Source: a bacterium HR28 (GTDB taxonomy: Bacteria > Chloroflexota > Chloroflexia > Thermomicrobiales > Thermomicrobiaceae). Taken from it: a stretch of DNA of 64,000 nt. Numbering within the stretch: position 1 is the stretch's first letter; every line of letters starts with the position of its first letter. The stretch spans positions 372,001 to 436,000 of the forward strand of contig BEIE01000002.1 of NCBI GenBank assembly GCA_002898255.1, given 5' to 3'. Positions 25,256 to 33,796 of this stretch are shown in pieces. The notes under the pieces are model-generated. The model made no database searches. It was given only the letters and a program-made list of their open reading frames with translations, and was not told where the DNA came from. A program made the position numbers and the translations under genes.

Positions 25256-27007
25256 ATGGGCGCGACAAGCCAGCTGCCTCAATCGCTGCCGATGACTCCC
25301 GAGGCACGCCCCTGGCTGCGCCACTACGAGCCGAGTGTCCCCTGGACGATCGAGATTCCCGAGACGACGATGCCGGAGTATCTTGCACTGAACGCTGGAC
25401 GGTATCCGCGGCGAGAGGCGATCCGCTTCTTTGGCAAATCGATCCACTACCGCGAACTCGACGAGGCAGTGAACCGCTTCGCCAACGCGCTCATCCAGCT
25501 TGGGGTACAGCCAGGCGATCGGGTGGCGCTTGTCCTGCCGAACTGTCCGCAAATCGTCATCGGCTACTACGGCGCACTACGGGCTGGTGCAGTCGTGGTG
25601 CCGTGCAATCCACTCTACGCCGAGCCGGAACTCGCCCACCAGCTGGCCGATGCTGAGGTAAAGGTCGTGCTGTGCCTCTCGCTGATGTTCCCCAAGGTGC
25701 AGGCGGTACGTGACCGGGTTCCCTCGCTTGAGCACGTGATCGTAACCAACATCAAGGAGTACCTGCCACCACTCACCCGGGTCGGCTTCACACTCTTCCG
25801 CGAGCGGCAGGAGGGGCACGATGTGACACTCCCCGAGGACGGGCGAACGCACTGGCTGCAACCGCTCTTGCAGAGCGCTCCGACGACTCCACCCGGCGTC
25901 GTGCGGAATCCGAACGACCTGGCTGTCCTCCAGTACACTGCGGGAACAACCGGCGTACCAAAGGGCGCGATGCTGACTCATCGGAATTTGGTCGCCGTTG
26001 CACTCCAGACCCATGCCTGGGCGCGCAACATTGAAGAGCCGGATGGCACCGATGTCGTGCTCGGTGTCATCCCGATCTTCCACATCTACGGACAAACGGT
26101 GGTGATGAACTTCCCAATCGTCACCGGTGGGTGCATGGTCCTCATCCCGCGCTTCAACCTGAAGGAAATCCTGCAAGCGATCGACCACGAGAAGCCGACT
26201 TTCTTCCCAGGTGTCCCGACGATGTACGCCGTGCTCGCTAACGCACCGAAGGTGGAGAAATACAACTTACGGTCGCTGAAGGCCTGTATCTCTGGTGCCG
26301 CGCCGCTGCCGGTTCCAGTGCAGGAACAGTTTGAGCGCCTTACCGGAGCTCGGCTCGTCGAGGGGTACGGGCTCTCCGAAGCGCCGGTAACGCACTGCAA
26401 CCCGATCCTTGGCGAGCGAAGAGCCGGAACTATCGGCCTTCCGCTCCCGAGCACGGAGGCGATCGTCGTGGACTTGGAGACGGGAACCCAGATGCTCCCG
26501 CCAGGCGAAGTTGGGGAGCTAGCCGTCCGTGGGCCACAAGTGATGCAGGGCTACTGGAAGCGCCCGGACGAGACGGAGCGGGTCTTCCGCGGTAGCTGGT
26601 TCCTGACTGGCGACATTGCGCGCATGACTGAAGACGGGTACTTCCAGATCGTCGACCGACGCAAGGACATGATCATCGTTGGGGGGCTCAAGGTCTTTCC
26701 CAGCGAGGTGGAGTCGGTACTGCTCCAGCATCCGGCTGTGAAAGAGGCAGTGGTCGTCGGCATTCCAGATCCCTACCGCGGTGAGATGGTGAAGGCCTAC
26801 GTTGTTCTCCAGGAGGGAGTGAGTATCGACGCGCGGGAACTCCTCGCCTTCTGTCGCGAGCGACTGGCACCGCATCGTGTCCCACGCGAGATCGAGTTCC
26901 GTACCGAGCTCCCAAAGAATTTGATCGGCAAAGTCCTGCGCCGCAAGCTGATTGAGGAAGAGCTCGCCAAGCGGCAGGGTGAAGCGTCTGCACCCGCTGA
27001 GGGGTGA
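25256..27007 (+). CDS. AMP-forming acyl-CoA synthetase
   Basis: This 583-residue protein has the ANL-superfamily motifs: YTAGTTGVPKGAMLTH, GYGLSEAPVTH, TGDIARMTEDGY, DRRKDMIIVGG and the C-terminal catalytic Lys region NLIGKVLRR. It activates a carboxylic acid with ATP and joins it to CoA, through an acyl-adenylate. Similarity is to long-chain fatty acid and 4-coumarate-type ligases, which are not separated by motif alone. ATG 25256 follows AAAGGAG at good spacing. It is divergent from the ThDP enzyme gene, and its 3' end lies 5 bases from convergent lgt. With the esterase and demethylase genes it could activate a phenolic acid. Confidence 0.9.
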   Translation: MGATSQLPQSLPMTPEARPWLRHYEPSVPWTIEIPETTMPEYLALNAGRYPRREAIRFFGKSIHYRELDEAVNRFANALIQLGVQPGDRVALVLPNCPQIVIGYYGALRAGAVVVPCNPLYAEPELAHQLADAEVKVVLCLSLMFPKVQAVRDRVPSLEHVIVTNIKEYLPPLTRVGFTLFRERQEGHDVTLPEDGRTHWLQPLLQSAPTTPPGVVRNPNDLAVLQYTAGTTGVPKGAMLTHRNLVAVALQTHAWARNIEEPDGTDVVLGVIPIFHIYGQTVVMNFPIVTGGCMVLIPRFNLKEILQAIDHEKPTFFPGVPTMYAVLANAPKVEKYNLRSLKACISGAAPLPVPVQEQFERLTGARLVEGYGLSEAPVTHCNPILGERRAGTIGLPLPSTEAIVVDLETGTQMLPPGEVGELAVRGPQVMQGYWKRPDETERVFRGSWFLTGDIARMTEDGYFQIVDRRKDMIIVGGLKVFPSEVESVLLQHPAVKEAVVVGIPDPYRGEMVKAYVVLQEGVSIDARELLAFCRERLAPHRVPREIEFRTELPKNLIGKVLRRKLIEEELAKRQGEASAPAEG

Positions 27008-27012
27008 ACTCG

Positions 27013-27873
27013 TCAGGAACGCACGACTGCTCCAGCAGGCGTCCTGCGCCGCAGAAGCCAGATAAGTGCGACCGCGCCAACAAGCGCGGTGGCCAGTGCG
27101 ATGACCTGCGCCTGCTGGAGCCCCCAGAACCAGACGGCTTCCTGCCGCACGAAGCTGATGAAGAACCGTCCAATGCCATAAAGCAACCAATAGAGTGCGA
27201 AGAGGCTGCCGTCAGGCAGACCGCGCCGGCGCAAGCGCCAGAGCACTGCGAGGACGAGGAAATTCACAACCATGTCGTAGATCGGATAGGGGTGCGTAGG
27301 AACACCGAGGAGGTCGGCTGGAAGCAGCGCCTTTGGATTGGTGTAACGCAGGGCGAAGGGGCAGTACCCGAGCCCTTCCGTCGGTGTTGCGGCTGTCGCT
27401 CCCGCGCAGGCAAGGCACGTGCACGGTCCGCCCCAGGCATCACCGTTGATGAAACAGCCGATGCGGCCGATCCCCTGCGCGAGGAGCAAACCTGGGGCAA
27501 CCGCGTCGGCAACTGGACCAATCGGCACTCGCTGGCGCCACAGCAGGACGGCAGCAGTCACCGTCCCACCGATGATCCCTCCATAGACAGCGAGGCCCCC
27601 TTCGGTGATCGCCAGGATGCGCCACGGTTGGCGCAGATACTCACCCAGATGATCCAAGACGAAAAAGAGCCGTGCCCCCAGGATACCGCCAAGAATCGTC
27701 AGTACGGCGAGAAGATCGAAGTTCGGGATGGTGATCTGTTTCCGATTCAGTTCTCGGCCCGCCAACCAGACTGCTGCCAGGATTGCGACTGCCGTGAAGA
27801 AGCCATGCCAGGTCAAAAGGATGGGGCCGATCCGCGCGATGTCCGGATCCATACCAATAGTGATCGTGACCAT
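27013..27873 (-). CDS. lgt: prolipoprotein diacylglyceryl transferase
   Basis: This 286-residue membrane enzyme moves diacylglycerol from phosphatidylglycerol to the lipobox Cys of prolipoproteins. The Lgt signature GRIGCFINGDAWGG is complete and about seven hydrophobic segments surround it. The HGFF region near residue 23 holds the conserved His. After the signature is an insert with CTCLACAG and another Cys before PFAL, unlike the short loop of E. coli Lgt. ATG 27873 follows GGAGG. Its products include the two lipoprotein-type binding proteins encoded in this window. Confidence 0.92.
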   Translation of the reverse strand: MVTITIGMDPDIARIGPILLTWHGFFTAVAILAAVWLAGRELNRKQITIPNFDLLAVLTILGGILGARLFFVLDHLGEYLRQPWRILAITEGGLAVYGGIIGGTVTAAVLLWRQRVPIGPVADAVAPGLLLAQGIGRIGCFINGDAWGGPCTCLACAGATAATPTEGLGYCPFALRYTNPKALLPADLLGVPTHPYPIYDMVVNFLVLAVLWRLRRRGLPDGSLFALYWLLYGIGRFFISFVRQEAVWFWGLQQAQVIALATALVGAVALIWLLRRRTPAGAVVRS

Positions 27874-27938
27874 GCTCCGTGCCTCCCGTCACACCCAGTG
27901 GGAGTATGCCACGAGATACCCCCGGAGGGCATAGGCTG

Positions 27939-29576
27939 TCAATCAGCACTGAGCACTCGTACCGAGCGCACCGCAAGCCAGGGCTCGGCCCCGCGCTCCC
28001 CTGGGCCACTGACGTTGCGGAGCGTCAGTGTGACAGGAACCTCGCTCTCCAGCCGGTCGAAGTGCAAGACCACGTTGATCGTCGACCAGCCTGTGCCTGC
28101 GAATGGATTCTGCCCATCCCAGATGACCCAACCAGCGAGTTCCATCTGGAACCCCGCTACAGGGTCACCGCGATGCTGCCGACCTTCGACCTGGATCAGC
28201 AGTCGCTCCGTTCCCGCAGGGATGACGAACGAAACTGAGGCCTGCTCGGTACCGCTTCCACTTCCGAAGAGCAACGCGGCGTTGGCCAAATCCCGGCTAA
28301 AACCCTTCAGAGTCCCATCACGAGCGGGCAGATAGGCTCCGGCAAGTTCTTCCGGCGCGAAGGTAAGCGCGGGTGCATCGGTAAAGCGCCGGAGCTCCGG
28401 TGGCGTCGGCGCGAGCACCTTGAGCGAACCAAGCAGCGCCTGCACTGGCTGGGGCGTCGGAGTCGGCAACGGCGTCGGCGTGGGGCGAGGAGATGGCGTT
28501 GGCTGTCGTGTCGGCGGAGGAGCCACTGTGGGCGTCGCAGTCGCAGCGGCAGGGACGAGAACTATCGCCGTGGTCGTGGGCGTCGGTACCGGGCGTTCTC
28601 CCGGTGACTGCGCTCGCGCCAAAAGCGCAAGCAACACGATCACAGCAAGCGAAAGTACCGTCGCCCCGCCCGCAAGCCTGAGTGTCCCCGCGCGTGCTCG
28701 CCCCTGACGCGCAGGGGTCAGCGCAGTACCATCTGTCTGCGCGCTCGTCTTCCCACCGAGAATCGCTGCCTGGAGCGCAGCTGCCATCGCTTCAGCCGAG
28801 CGGTACCGGAGCTCCGGCTCCTTGGCCAGAGCACGTAGAACCACCTGCTCCAGGGCCGGCGGGATGTCACGTCGCCAACGGCGCGGCGACACCGGCACTG
28901 TGTGGAGATGCTGCGCCAGGAGTTCGTCGGGTGTCTGACCTGGGAAGGGCAATCGACCAGTGAGGAGCTCGTAGAGGAGTACACCAACCGCGTACAGATC
29001 ACTAGCGGCAGTCGCCGGCTGCCCCCGGATCCGTTCTGGTGCCACGTAGGGAGCCGTCCCGAGCAGGTCCACTGGGCCGGTGAGGGTCGGATCGTCGGCC
29101 CGCCGGGCGATGCCGAAGTCGGTCAACTTCGCACGCCCGTGCCGGTCAAGCAGCACATTGGCGGGTTTGACGTCGCGGTGAACGATCCCCGCCCGGTGGA
29201 TAGCAGCTAAGCCATTCAGGACGTCAAGTGCCAGGCGCACAGCCTCGTCGACTGGAAGCGGGGCACGCTCCCGGATCAGACGCGCCAAATCGCCACCATC
29301 AACCCATTCCATAACGAGATAGCGAAGCTCGCCATCGCGTCCGGCATCGTAGAGCTGCACCACGTTGGGATGCGAGACGGCTGCAGCCGCACGCGCTTCA
29401 CGCTCAAACCGTGCTTCCTCGCGCGCATCGCTGGAGTCGGCGCGCAAGATCTTCACCGCTACCGGCCGATCGAGCACGAGGTCGCGTGCAAGGTAGGTTG
29501 TTGCCATCCCGCCGGTGCCGAGAGGCTGTTCGAGGCGATAGCGACTGCCAATCACGCGAGGAGGCGACACGAACAC
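27939..29576 (-). CDS. PknB-like serine/threonine protein kinase with extracellular domain
   Basis: This 545-residue protein has a cytoplasmic kinase domain (about 12-272): glycine loop LGTGGMA, Lys42 in VAVKIL, HRDVKPAN (133-140) and DFGIARR. A membrane segment at 301-321 is followed by a Thr/Pro-rich linker (330-377) and an extracytoplasmic domain of about 165 residues. That domain has no PASTA repeats; it looks beta-rich (VSFVIPAGTERLLIQVEG) and may bind a ligand. GTG 29576 follows GAAGGAG at 7 bases. It is transcribed after panC with 56 bases between. A cognate phosphatase is not in the window. Confidence 0.88.
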   Translation of the reverse strand: MFVSPPRVIGSRYRLEQPLGTGGMATTYLARDLVLDRPVAVKILRADSSDAREEARFEREARAAAAVSHPNVVQLYDAGRDGELRYLVMEWVDGGDLARLIRERAPLPVDEAVRLALDVLNGLAAIHRAGIVHRDVKPANVLLDRHGRAKLTDFGIARRADDPTLTGPVDLLGTAPYVAPERIRGQPATAASDLYAVGVLLYELLTGRLPFPGQTPDELLAQHLHTVPVSPRRWRRDIPPALEQVVLRALAKEPELRYRSAEAMAAALQAAILGGKTSAQTDGTALTPARQGRARAGTLRLAGGATVLSLAVIVLLALLARAQSPGERPVPTPTTTAIVLVPAAATATPTVAPPPTRQPTPSPRPTPTPLPTPTPQPVQALLGSLKVLAPTPPELRRFTDAPALTFAPEELAGAYLPARDGTLKGFSRDLANAALLFGSGSGTEQASVSFVIPAGTERLLIQVEGRQHRGDPVAGFQMELAGWVIWDGQNPFAGTGWSTINVVLHFDRLESEVPVTLTLRNVSGPGERGAEPWLAVRSVRVLSAD

Positions 29577-29632
29577 GACAGAACTCCTTCGCCGTGGCCG
29601 ATTGTACGCGGACGGGACAGATCGGCGCGACC

Positions 29633-30481
29633 TCACGCGGGAACAGGATCGAGCGGGACATTGTCGATGAGCCGCGTCGTGCCAACCCAGGCAGCAACGA
29701 GCAGGAGCGCCGGGCGATCGACCCGTGCAAGTTCCTGGAAGGTCTCACGATCACTCACACTGACATATTCGAGGCGGACTGGCGTCTGAGCGAGCGCAGC
29801 ATGCACCAACTGCCGAAGTACTTCGGCATCACGCTCCCCCTGCTGGAAACGGGCGAGCGCCGCGAAGAGCGCACGCGGCAAGGCAGCGGCAGCGGCGCGC
29901 TCTTCTGGTGAGAGGTAGACATTCCGGCTGCTCATAGCCAACCCATCCGCCTCCCGGACGGTCGGCACCGGCACGATTTCGACCGGAAGCGCGAGATCCT
30001 GAACAACCCGACGTACGACCAGAACCTGCTGGGCATCCTTCCAACCGAAGTAGGCGCGGTGCGGCTGCACCAGGTTCAGGAGGCGCGTCACAACCGTTGC
30101 CACGCCGCGAAAGTGTCCTGGTCGCGCCGCACCTTCCAAGCGCTCAGCGAGCGGTCCACTCACCTCAACCGCCGTGGCGAAGCCAGGTGGATACATCTCC
30201 TCGACCGGCGGCGCAAAGACCAGCCCAACACCCTCTGGCTCCAGCAGGCGAAGATCGCGTGCAAGATCGCGCGGATAGCGCTCGTAATCTTCGTGTGGCC
30301 CGAACTGGAGAGGGTTGACGAAGATACTCACCACCACCTCGTCGTTCTCAGCACGAGCACGCCGGACAAGCGCGAGGTGCCCCTCGTGGAGATAGCCCAT
30401 GGTGGGGACAAAACCGATTGTGCTGCCCGTTCGCGCGGTACGCCACGCGCGGAGTTCATGGACTGTCCGCACGAGTTCCAT
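29633..30481 (-). CDS. panC: pantoate-beta-alanine ligase
   Basis: This 282-residue enzyme joins pantoate and beta-alanine using ATP to make pantothenate. FVPTMGYLHEGHLALV near residue 24, FVNPLQFGPHEDYERYPR, FGWKDAQQ and the KMSKS-like MSSRN are all present. ATG 30481 follows GGGAGGAG. It overlaps the end of panB by 26 bases, so the two are coupled. Length and motifs are ordinary for PanC. Confidence 0.96.
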   Translation of the reverse strand: MELVRTVHELRAWRTARTGSTIGFVPTMGYLHEGHLALVRRARAENDEVVVSIFVNPLQFGPHEDYERYPRDLARDLRLLEPEGVGLVFAPPVEEMYPPGFATAVEVSGPLAERLEGAARPGHFRGVATVVTRLLNLVQPHRAYFGWKDAQQVLVVRRVVQDLALPVEIVPVPTVREADGLAMSSRNVYLSPEERAAAAALPRALFAALARFQQGERDAEVLRQLVHAALAQTPVRLEYVSVSDRETFQELARVDRPALLLVAAWVGTTRLIDNVPLDPVPA

Positions 30482-31358
30482 TGTCTCCTCCCTCGCGCCG
30501 GCTGCGGAACTCTTCGGCAATCGCAGCGAGTATCTCCGGATCGAGATCGCGCGGGAGGCCGAAGCTCTCTGCCTCACCCGGGAATGCCCCGCTCCGGACA
30601 TCCTCTGCGTAGCGGCGCACCGCCTCGCTCACGACCGTTGTCAGATCAGCGTAGGCTCGCGCGTGCCGTGGGAGCGGGCCAGGAAGGAGATGGAGGAGAT
30701 CGGTCAGCACCTGCACCTGTCCATCGCAGCCTGCACCTGCGCCGATCCCGATCGTCGGGATGTGGAGGAGCTCGCTGAGCGTCTGGGCGACAGGAGCCGG
30801 GACAAGTTCGAGGACGATGGCAAACGCACCTGCCTGCTCGAGCGCGAGCGCATCGGCGAAGAGCTGTCGCACAGCTGGCGCCGTGCGTGCCTGCAGGCGG
30901 AAACCACCGAGTGCATGCACCGATTGCGGCGTGAGGCCGAGGTGGCCCATCACCGGTATCCCGGCCTGGACAAGCCGCGCGACCGTCTCCACAACCGGAC
31001 CGCCGCCCTCGACCTTGACCGCCTGGGCGCCCCCCTCCTGCACCAGCCGTCCCGCATTGCGAAGGGCTTCCTCTGGCGAGACCTGGAAGGTGAGGAACGG
31101 CATGTCCGCGACGACAAGCGCCCGGCGCACTGCCCGCGTGACGGCCTTGGTGTGATGGAGCATATCGGCGAGCGTCACAGGGATCGTCGTCTCGTACCCG
31201 AGTACGGTATTGCCAAGCGAGTCACCCACCAGAATGACCGGGATCCCTGCCTCATCGAGGAGACGTGCAGTCGGGTAATCGTAGGCGGTAAGCATGACGA
31301 TCCGCTCACCACGCCGCTTCATGGCGACAACATCCGCTACCGTCACGCGCTGTGTCAT
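30456..31358 (-). CDS. panB: 3-methyl-2-oxobutanoate hydroxymethyltransferase
   Basis: This 300-residue TIM-barrel enzyme makes ketopantoate from 2-oxoisovalerate and methylene-tetrahydrofolate. It has MLTAYDYPTA, VGDSLGNTVLGY (metal-binding Asp), VKVEGG and the catalytic-Glu region IGIGAGAGCDGQV. ATG 31358 follows AGGGGGTG, and its first bases overlap the stop of the DUF2520 gene (ATGA). No panE or ilvC gene is nearby for the next reduction step. Confidence 0.95.
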   Translation of the reverse strand: MTQRVTVADVVAMKRRGERIVMLTAYDYPTARLLDEAGIPVILVGDSLGNTVLGYETTIPVTLADMLHHTKAVTRAVRRALVVADMPFLTFQVSPEEALRNAGRLVQEGGAQAVKVEGGGPVVETVARLVQAGIPVMGHLGLTPQSVHALGGFRLQARTAPAVRQLFADALALEQAGAFAIVLELVPAPVAQTLSELLHIPTIGIGAGAGCDGQVQVLTDLLHLLPGPLPRHARAYADLTTVVSEAVRRYAEDVRSGAFPGEAESFGLPRDLDPEILAAIAEEFRSRREGGDNGTRADSP

Positions 31359-32287
31359 CGAGACACCCCCTCGCCGCTCTCGGCGCTCGCTAGCCAGTCG
31401 GCCAAGGCATCCAGCGCTGCCAGACGCTCTCGATCGTTCGCTGCTCGCTCCCGGGCCAAGGGGAGCATCGCTTCTGCGAGGGCACGGTAGAGCGCAAGCC
31501 ACTCGGGAGTCTCACGCGCGAGCGCCGCCACATGCCGCTCAAGCGTCGCGCGGTCAGCCCGCGCCACCGGCCCAGTCAGCGCCTGTGGCAAGCCGAGCTG
31601 CTCCAAGTTGACGAGCACACCCCGTAACAGTGGCAAGAGATGCCGGACCGCTGCTTCGCGTTCCAGACCGGTTGCACGGTGGAGGAGATCCGCTGCGACT
31701 CCGGCCAGCGCGGTGAGACCGTTTGCCGCGAGCGCTGCGGCGGCGTGATAAAGCGGACGTTGCACCGGGTCGAGGCTGAACGGCTCGGCCCCGAGCCGTC
31801 GGGCCAAGGAAGCGAGCTCGGTCGCCAACGGTGGATCCGCTTCGATCGCCACCGCCACACCGTGCCAAGCTGCCGGATCAGCCCGGCCAGCGAACGTCTG
31901 GAGTGGGTGAAACGCACCCGTCTCCGCACCAGCCTGCGCAGCCGGTGCGAGTAACTCGCGTCCGTACGCACCTGCCAAGTGAATGACTGCTTGACCAGAG
32001 CGCCAGCGCAGCTGCGCGCAAAGTGGAACGATCGCGCTATCCGGCACCGCGAGCACTACCAGCGCCCCGCGGTCAGCTGCACTCTGCGGATGTGAACAGG
32101 CGAGCGCCCCAGGCAGGCGGGTAGCGAGCGCCTGCGCATGCTCGAGTCGACGGCTCCAGACCGCACTCACCTCGATGCCAGCGGCCACGAGAGCAACGCC
32201 GAGCGCCGTTGCCGCTCCGCCGGCACCGAGGAGCGAGACCGGTTGCCTAATCGATGGGCTTGGCGACGACGATGATGCGGTGATCAT
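31355..32287 (-). CDS. Rossmann-like / DUF2520 protein in the pantothenate operon
   Basis: This protein of up to 310 residues has an N-terminal NAD(P)-binding motif LLGAGGAATALG (19-30), a helical DUF2520 region from about 130 to 290 and a GAFHPLQTF motif. The architecture is like ketopantoate reductase and other 6-phosphogluconate-dehydrogenase-like oxidoreductases. It overlaps panB by 4 bases and the sortase gene by about 41 bases. Since PanB makes ketopantoate and PanC uses pantoate, a ketopantoate reductase role fits the gene order. That is inference; the family has no firmly known reaction that I can cite. The first 15 residues are Ser/Pro-rich and the start may be later. Confidence 0.8.
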   Translation of the reverse strand: MITASSSSPSPSIRQPVSLLGAGGAATALGVALVAAGIEVSAVWSRRLEHAQALATRLPGALACSHPQSAADRGALVVLAVPDSAIVPLCAQLRWRSGQAVIHLAGAYGRELLAPAAQAGAETGAFHPLQTFAGRADPAAWHGVAVAIEADPPLATELASLARRLGAEPFSLDPVQRPLYHAAAALAANGLTALAGVAADLLHRATGLEREAAVRHLLPLLRGVLVNLEQLGLPQALTGPVARADRATLERHVAALARETPEWLALYRALAEAMLPLARERAANDRERLAALDALADWLASAESGEGVSR

Positions 32288-33119
32288 CGATCCCGTACGG
32301 CCAGCAGGTGACCAGCGTCACACGTTCTTCGGGCATCGGGTCGAGGAAGCGGCCAGTCGCGATCCGTTCCTCGAGCGGCACACCGACTTCCTTTCGATAG
32401 TGGATTTCAGTGACGCGGTACCGGAAGACCCCAGCGGCACTGGTCAGGATGACCTCATCGCCGAGCTTCACATACTCAAGCGTGCGGAACACCTCACCTT
32501 TCCAATCATTATGGCCGGTGATGACGATGTTCCCACCTTCACCGGGATTGGCCGACGTGCTGTGATGGCCAGCTGCGTAGTCAGCGACTTCCCATTCGAT
32601 GACTTGCATCCCTTGGATCTCAACAATGCGATAGCCGACCTCGACGATCGTGGTGTCGATCCCGACGGAGGGGATCTGGATCCGCGTCGGTGGCGGCATC
32701 TTCGGCTTGGGTGTCGGGGTCGGCTCAGGGGAAGGAGTTGGGACAACTGGTAAAGCCCCGAGCCGTTCCGCAAGTGGCGTCGGCGAGGGAGAAGGCACTG
32801 GTGTCGGCGTCGCCACTGCCTGCATTGGCGGGGGCGGAGTGACGATGCTTGCTACCTGGCTTGGTGGAGGCTCGGGGGAAGGGCGGAGTGCAGCTGTCCC
32901 CATCGCGGCGACCGCCAGGAGAAATAGACCTGCCAGGATCAGGACGGCACTCAAAGGAGACAGCCGTCCACTGGTAGGACGCACTTCAGCGCGCGGAATG
33001 GGTGCACGCGCGGCCCGGCCAAAGCGCAGGGCTGGGATGGCCGAACGCCATCTTCGGCGTTGGCCAGGCACGGCCAGCACCCGCAGCGGTGATCCATTGT
33101 TTGATGCGCGTCGCCTCAT
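32247..33119 (-). CDS. sortase with Thr/Pro-rich linker
   Basis: This 290-residue protein has a cytoplasmic basic N-terminus, a membrane segment (55-76), a Pro/Thr-rich linker (79-145) and a C-terminal sortase barrel. The catalytic residues are His203 in TGHND, Cys272 in LVTCWPYG and Arg281 in DDHRIIV. The class D/E type is suggested by TCWPYG. Sortases join LPXTG-like proteins to a cell surface acceptor. No LPXTG substrate is seen in the window. I chose ATG 33119 after GGGGGATT; GTG 33149 is possible. The gene precedes DUF2520 and panBC and overlaps the former. Confidence 0.88.
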   Translation of the reverse strand: MRRRASNNGSPLRVLAVPGQRRRWRSAIPALRFGRAARAPIPRAEVRPTSGRLSPLSAVLILAGLFLLAVAAMGTAALRPSPEPPPSQVASIVTPPPPMQAVATPTPVPSPSPTPLAERLGALPVVPTPSPEPTPTPKPKMPPPTRIQIPSVGIDTTIVEVGYRIVEIQGMQVIEWEVADYAAGHHSTSANPGEGGNIVITGHNDWKGEVFRTLEYVKLGDEVILTSAAGVFRYRVTEIHYRKEVGVPLEERIATGRFLDPMPEERVTLVTCWPYGIDDHRIIVVAKPID

Positions 33120-33421
33120 AATCCCCCGGGGAACCCCTCTCCACCGCACGCGCGCTAAGTATAGCGGCAGCCGCCTTGAGATCGGGTCACGTCGCAGCGC
33201 GCTGGCAGGATGAACCGCTTTCCGCCAGATGTGCCTCTTCGCCTGGCGCGTGACGCTCTCCTACTCCGAAGGCGAAGAGGTAACCTGCTACAGCTGTCGG
33301 GCACATACTCGAACACCAGGACTGCTGTTCTTCGGATCATCCTGCCGCTTGCGCAAGCCCCGAACGGCAGGCACACTCGAGACAGGAGCCGACGCAACAC
33401 CAGAGGAAGAGGAGGCATGCG
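33120..33421. other. divergent region with a 12-bp palindrome
   Basis: This gap between the sortase (minus) and the RAM protein (plus) includes the perfect palindrome GCTTGCGCAAGC at 33347-33358, about 65 bases before the RAM start. It could be an operator. No gene was recognised. Confidence 0.4.
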
Positions 33422-33655
33422 ATGGCGGCCCGAGCATATGTCTTGGTGCATTGTGACGTCGGGAAAGCGCGCGCAGTCAAGGAGGCCTTGGCCAGCGTGC
33501 CTGGTGTACAGCATGCCGATATTGTGACCGGAGACTACGACTTGATCGTCGTCGTTGAACAGCCAACCGTGGAGGAACTTGGACGACTTGTTCTGGAGCG
33601 TATCCACGGTACACCAGGCGTTACGGCAACCAGCACGCACGTCGTTGTCGGCTGA
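33422..33655 (+). CDS. stand-alone Lrp/AsnC ligand-binding (RAM) domain protein
   Basis: This 77-residue protein is only the effector-binding half of Lrp/AsnC regulators: YVLVHCDVGKARAVKEAL, then VTGDYDLIVVVE, then PGVTATSTHVVV. There is no helix-turn-helix. Such proteins form ring oligomers that bind amino acids or other small molecules and may pair with a full Lrp regulator or act as allosteric partners. ATG 33422 follows AGGAGG. It precedes the split phosphotransferase genes by 141 bases in the same direction and may sense its substrate or product. Confidence 0.85.
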   Translation: MAARAYVLVHCDVGKARAVKEALASVPGVQHADIVTGDYDLIVVVEQPTVEELGRLVLERIHGTPGVTATSTHVVVG

Positions 33656-33796
33656 TCCTTCGGTCAGCTCAGCAGATAGCCGAAAAAGCATGGCGACGCT
33701 TGTTCCGCATTCCCGAACGCACGGCTTGCATACTGCAACATCCTGGTCATGATTAGGAATGAAGTCAGTGCGGTCGGCTAGAGATCGGAGGAGCGG

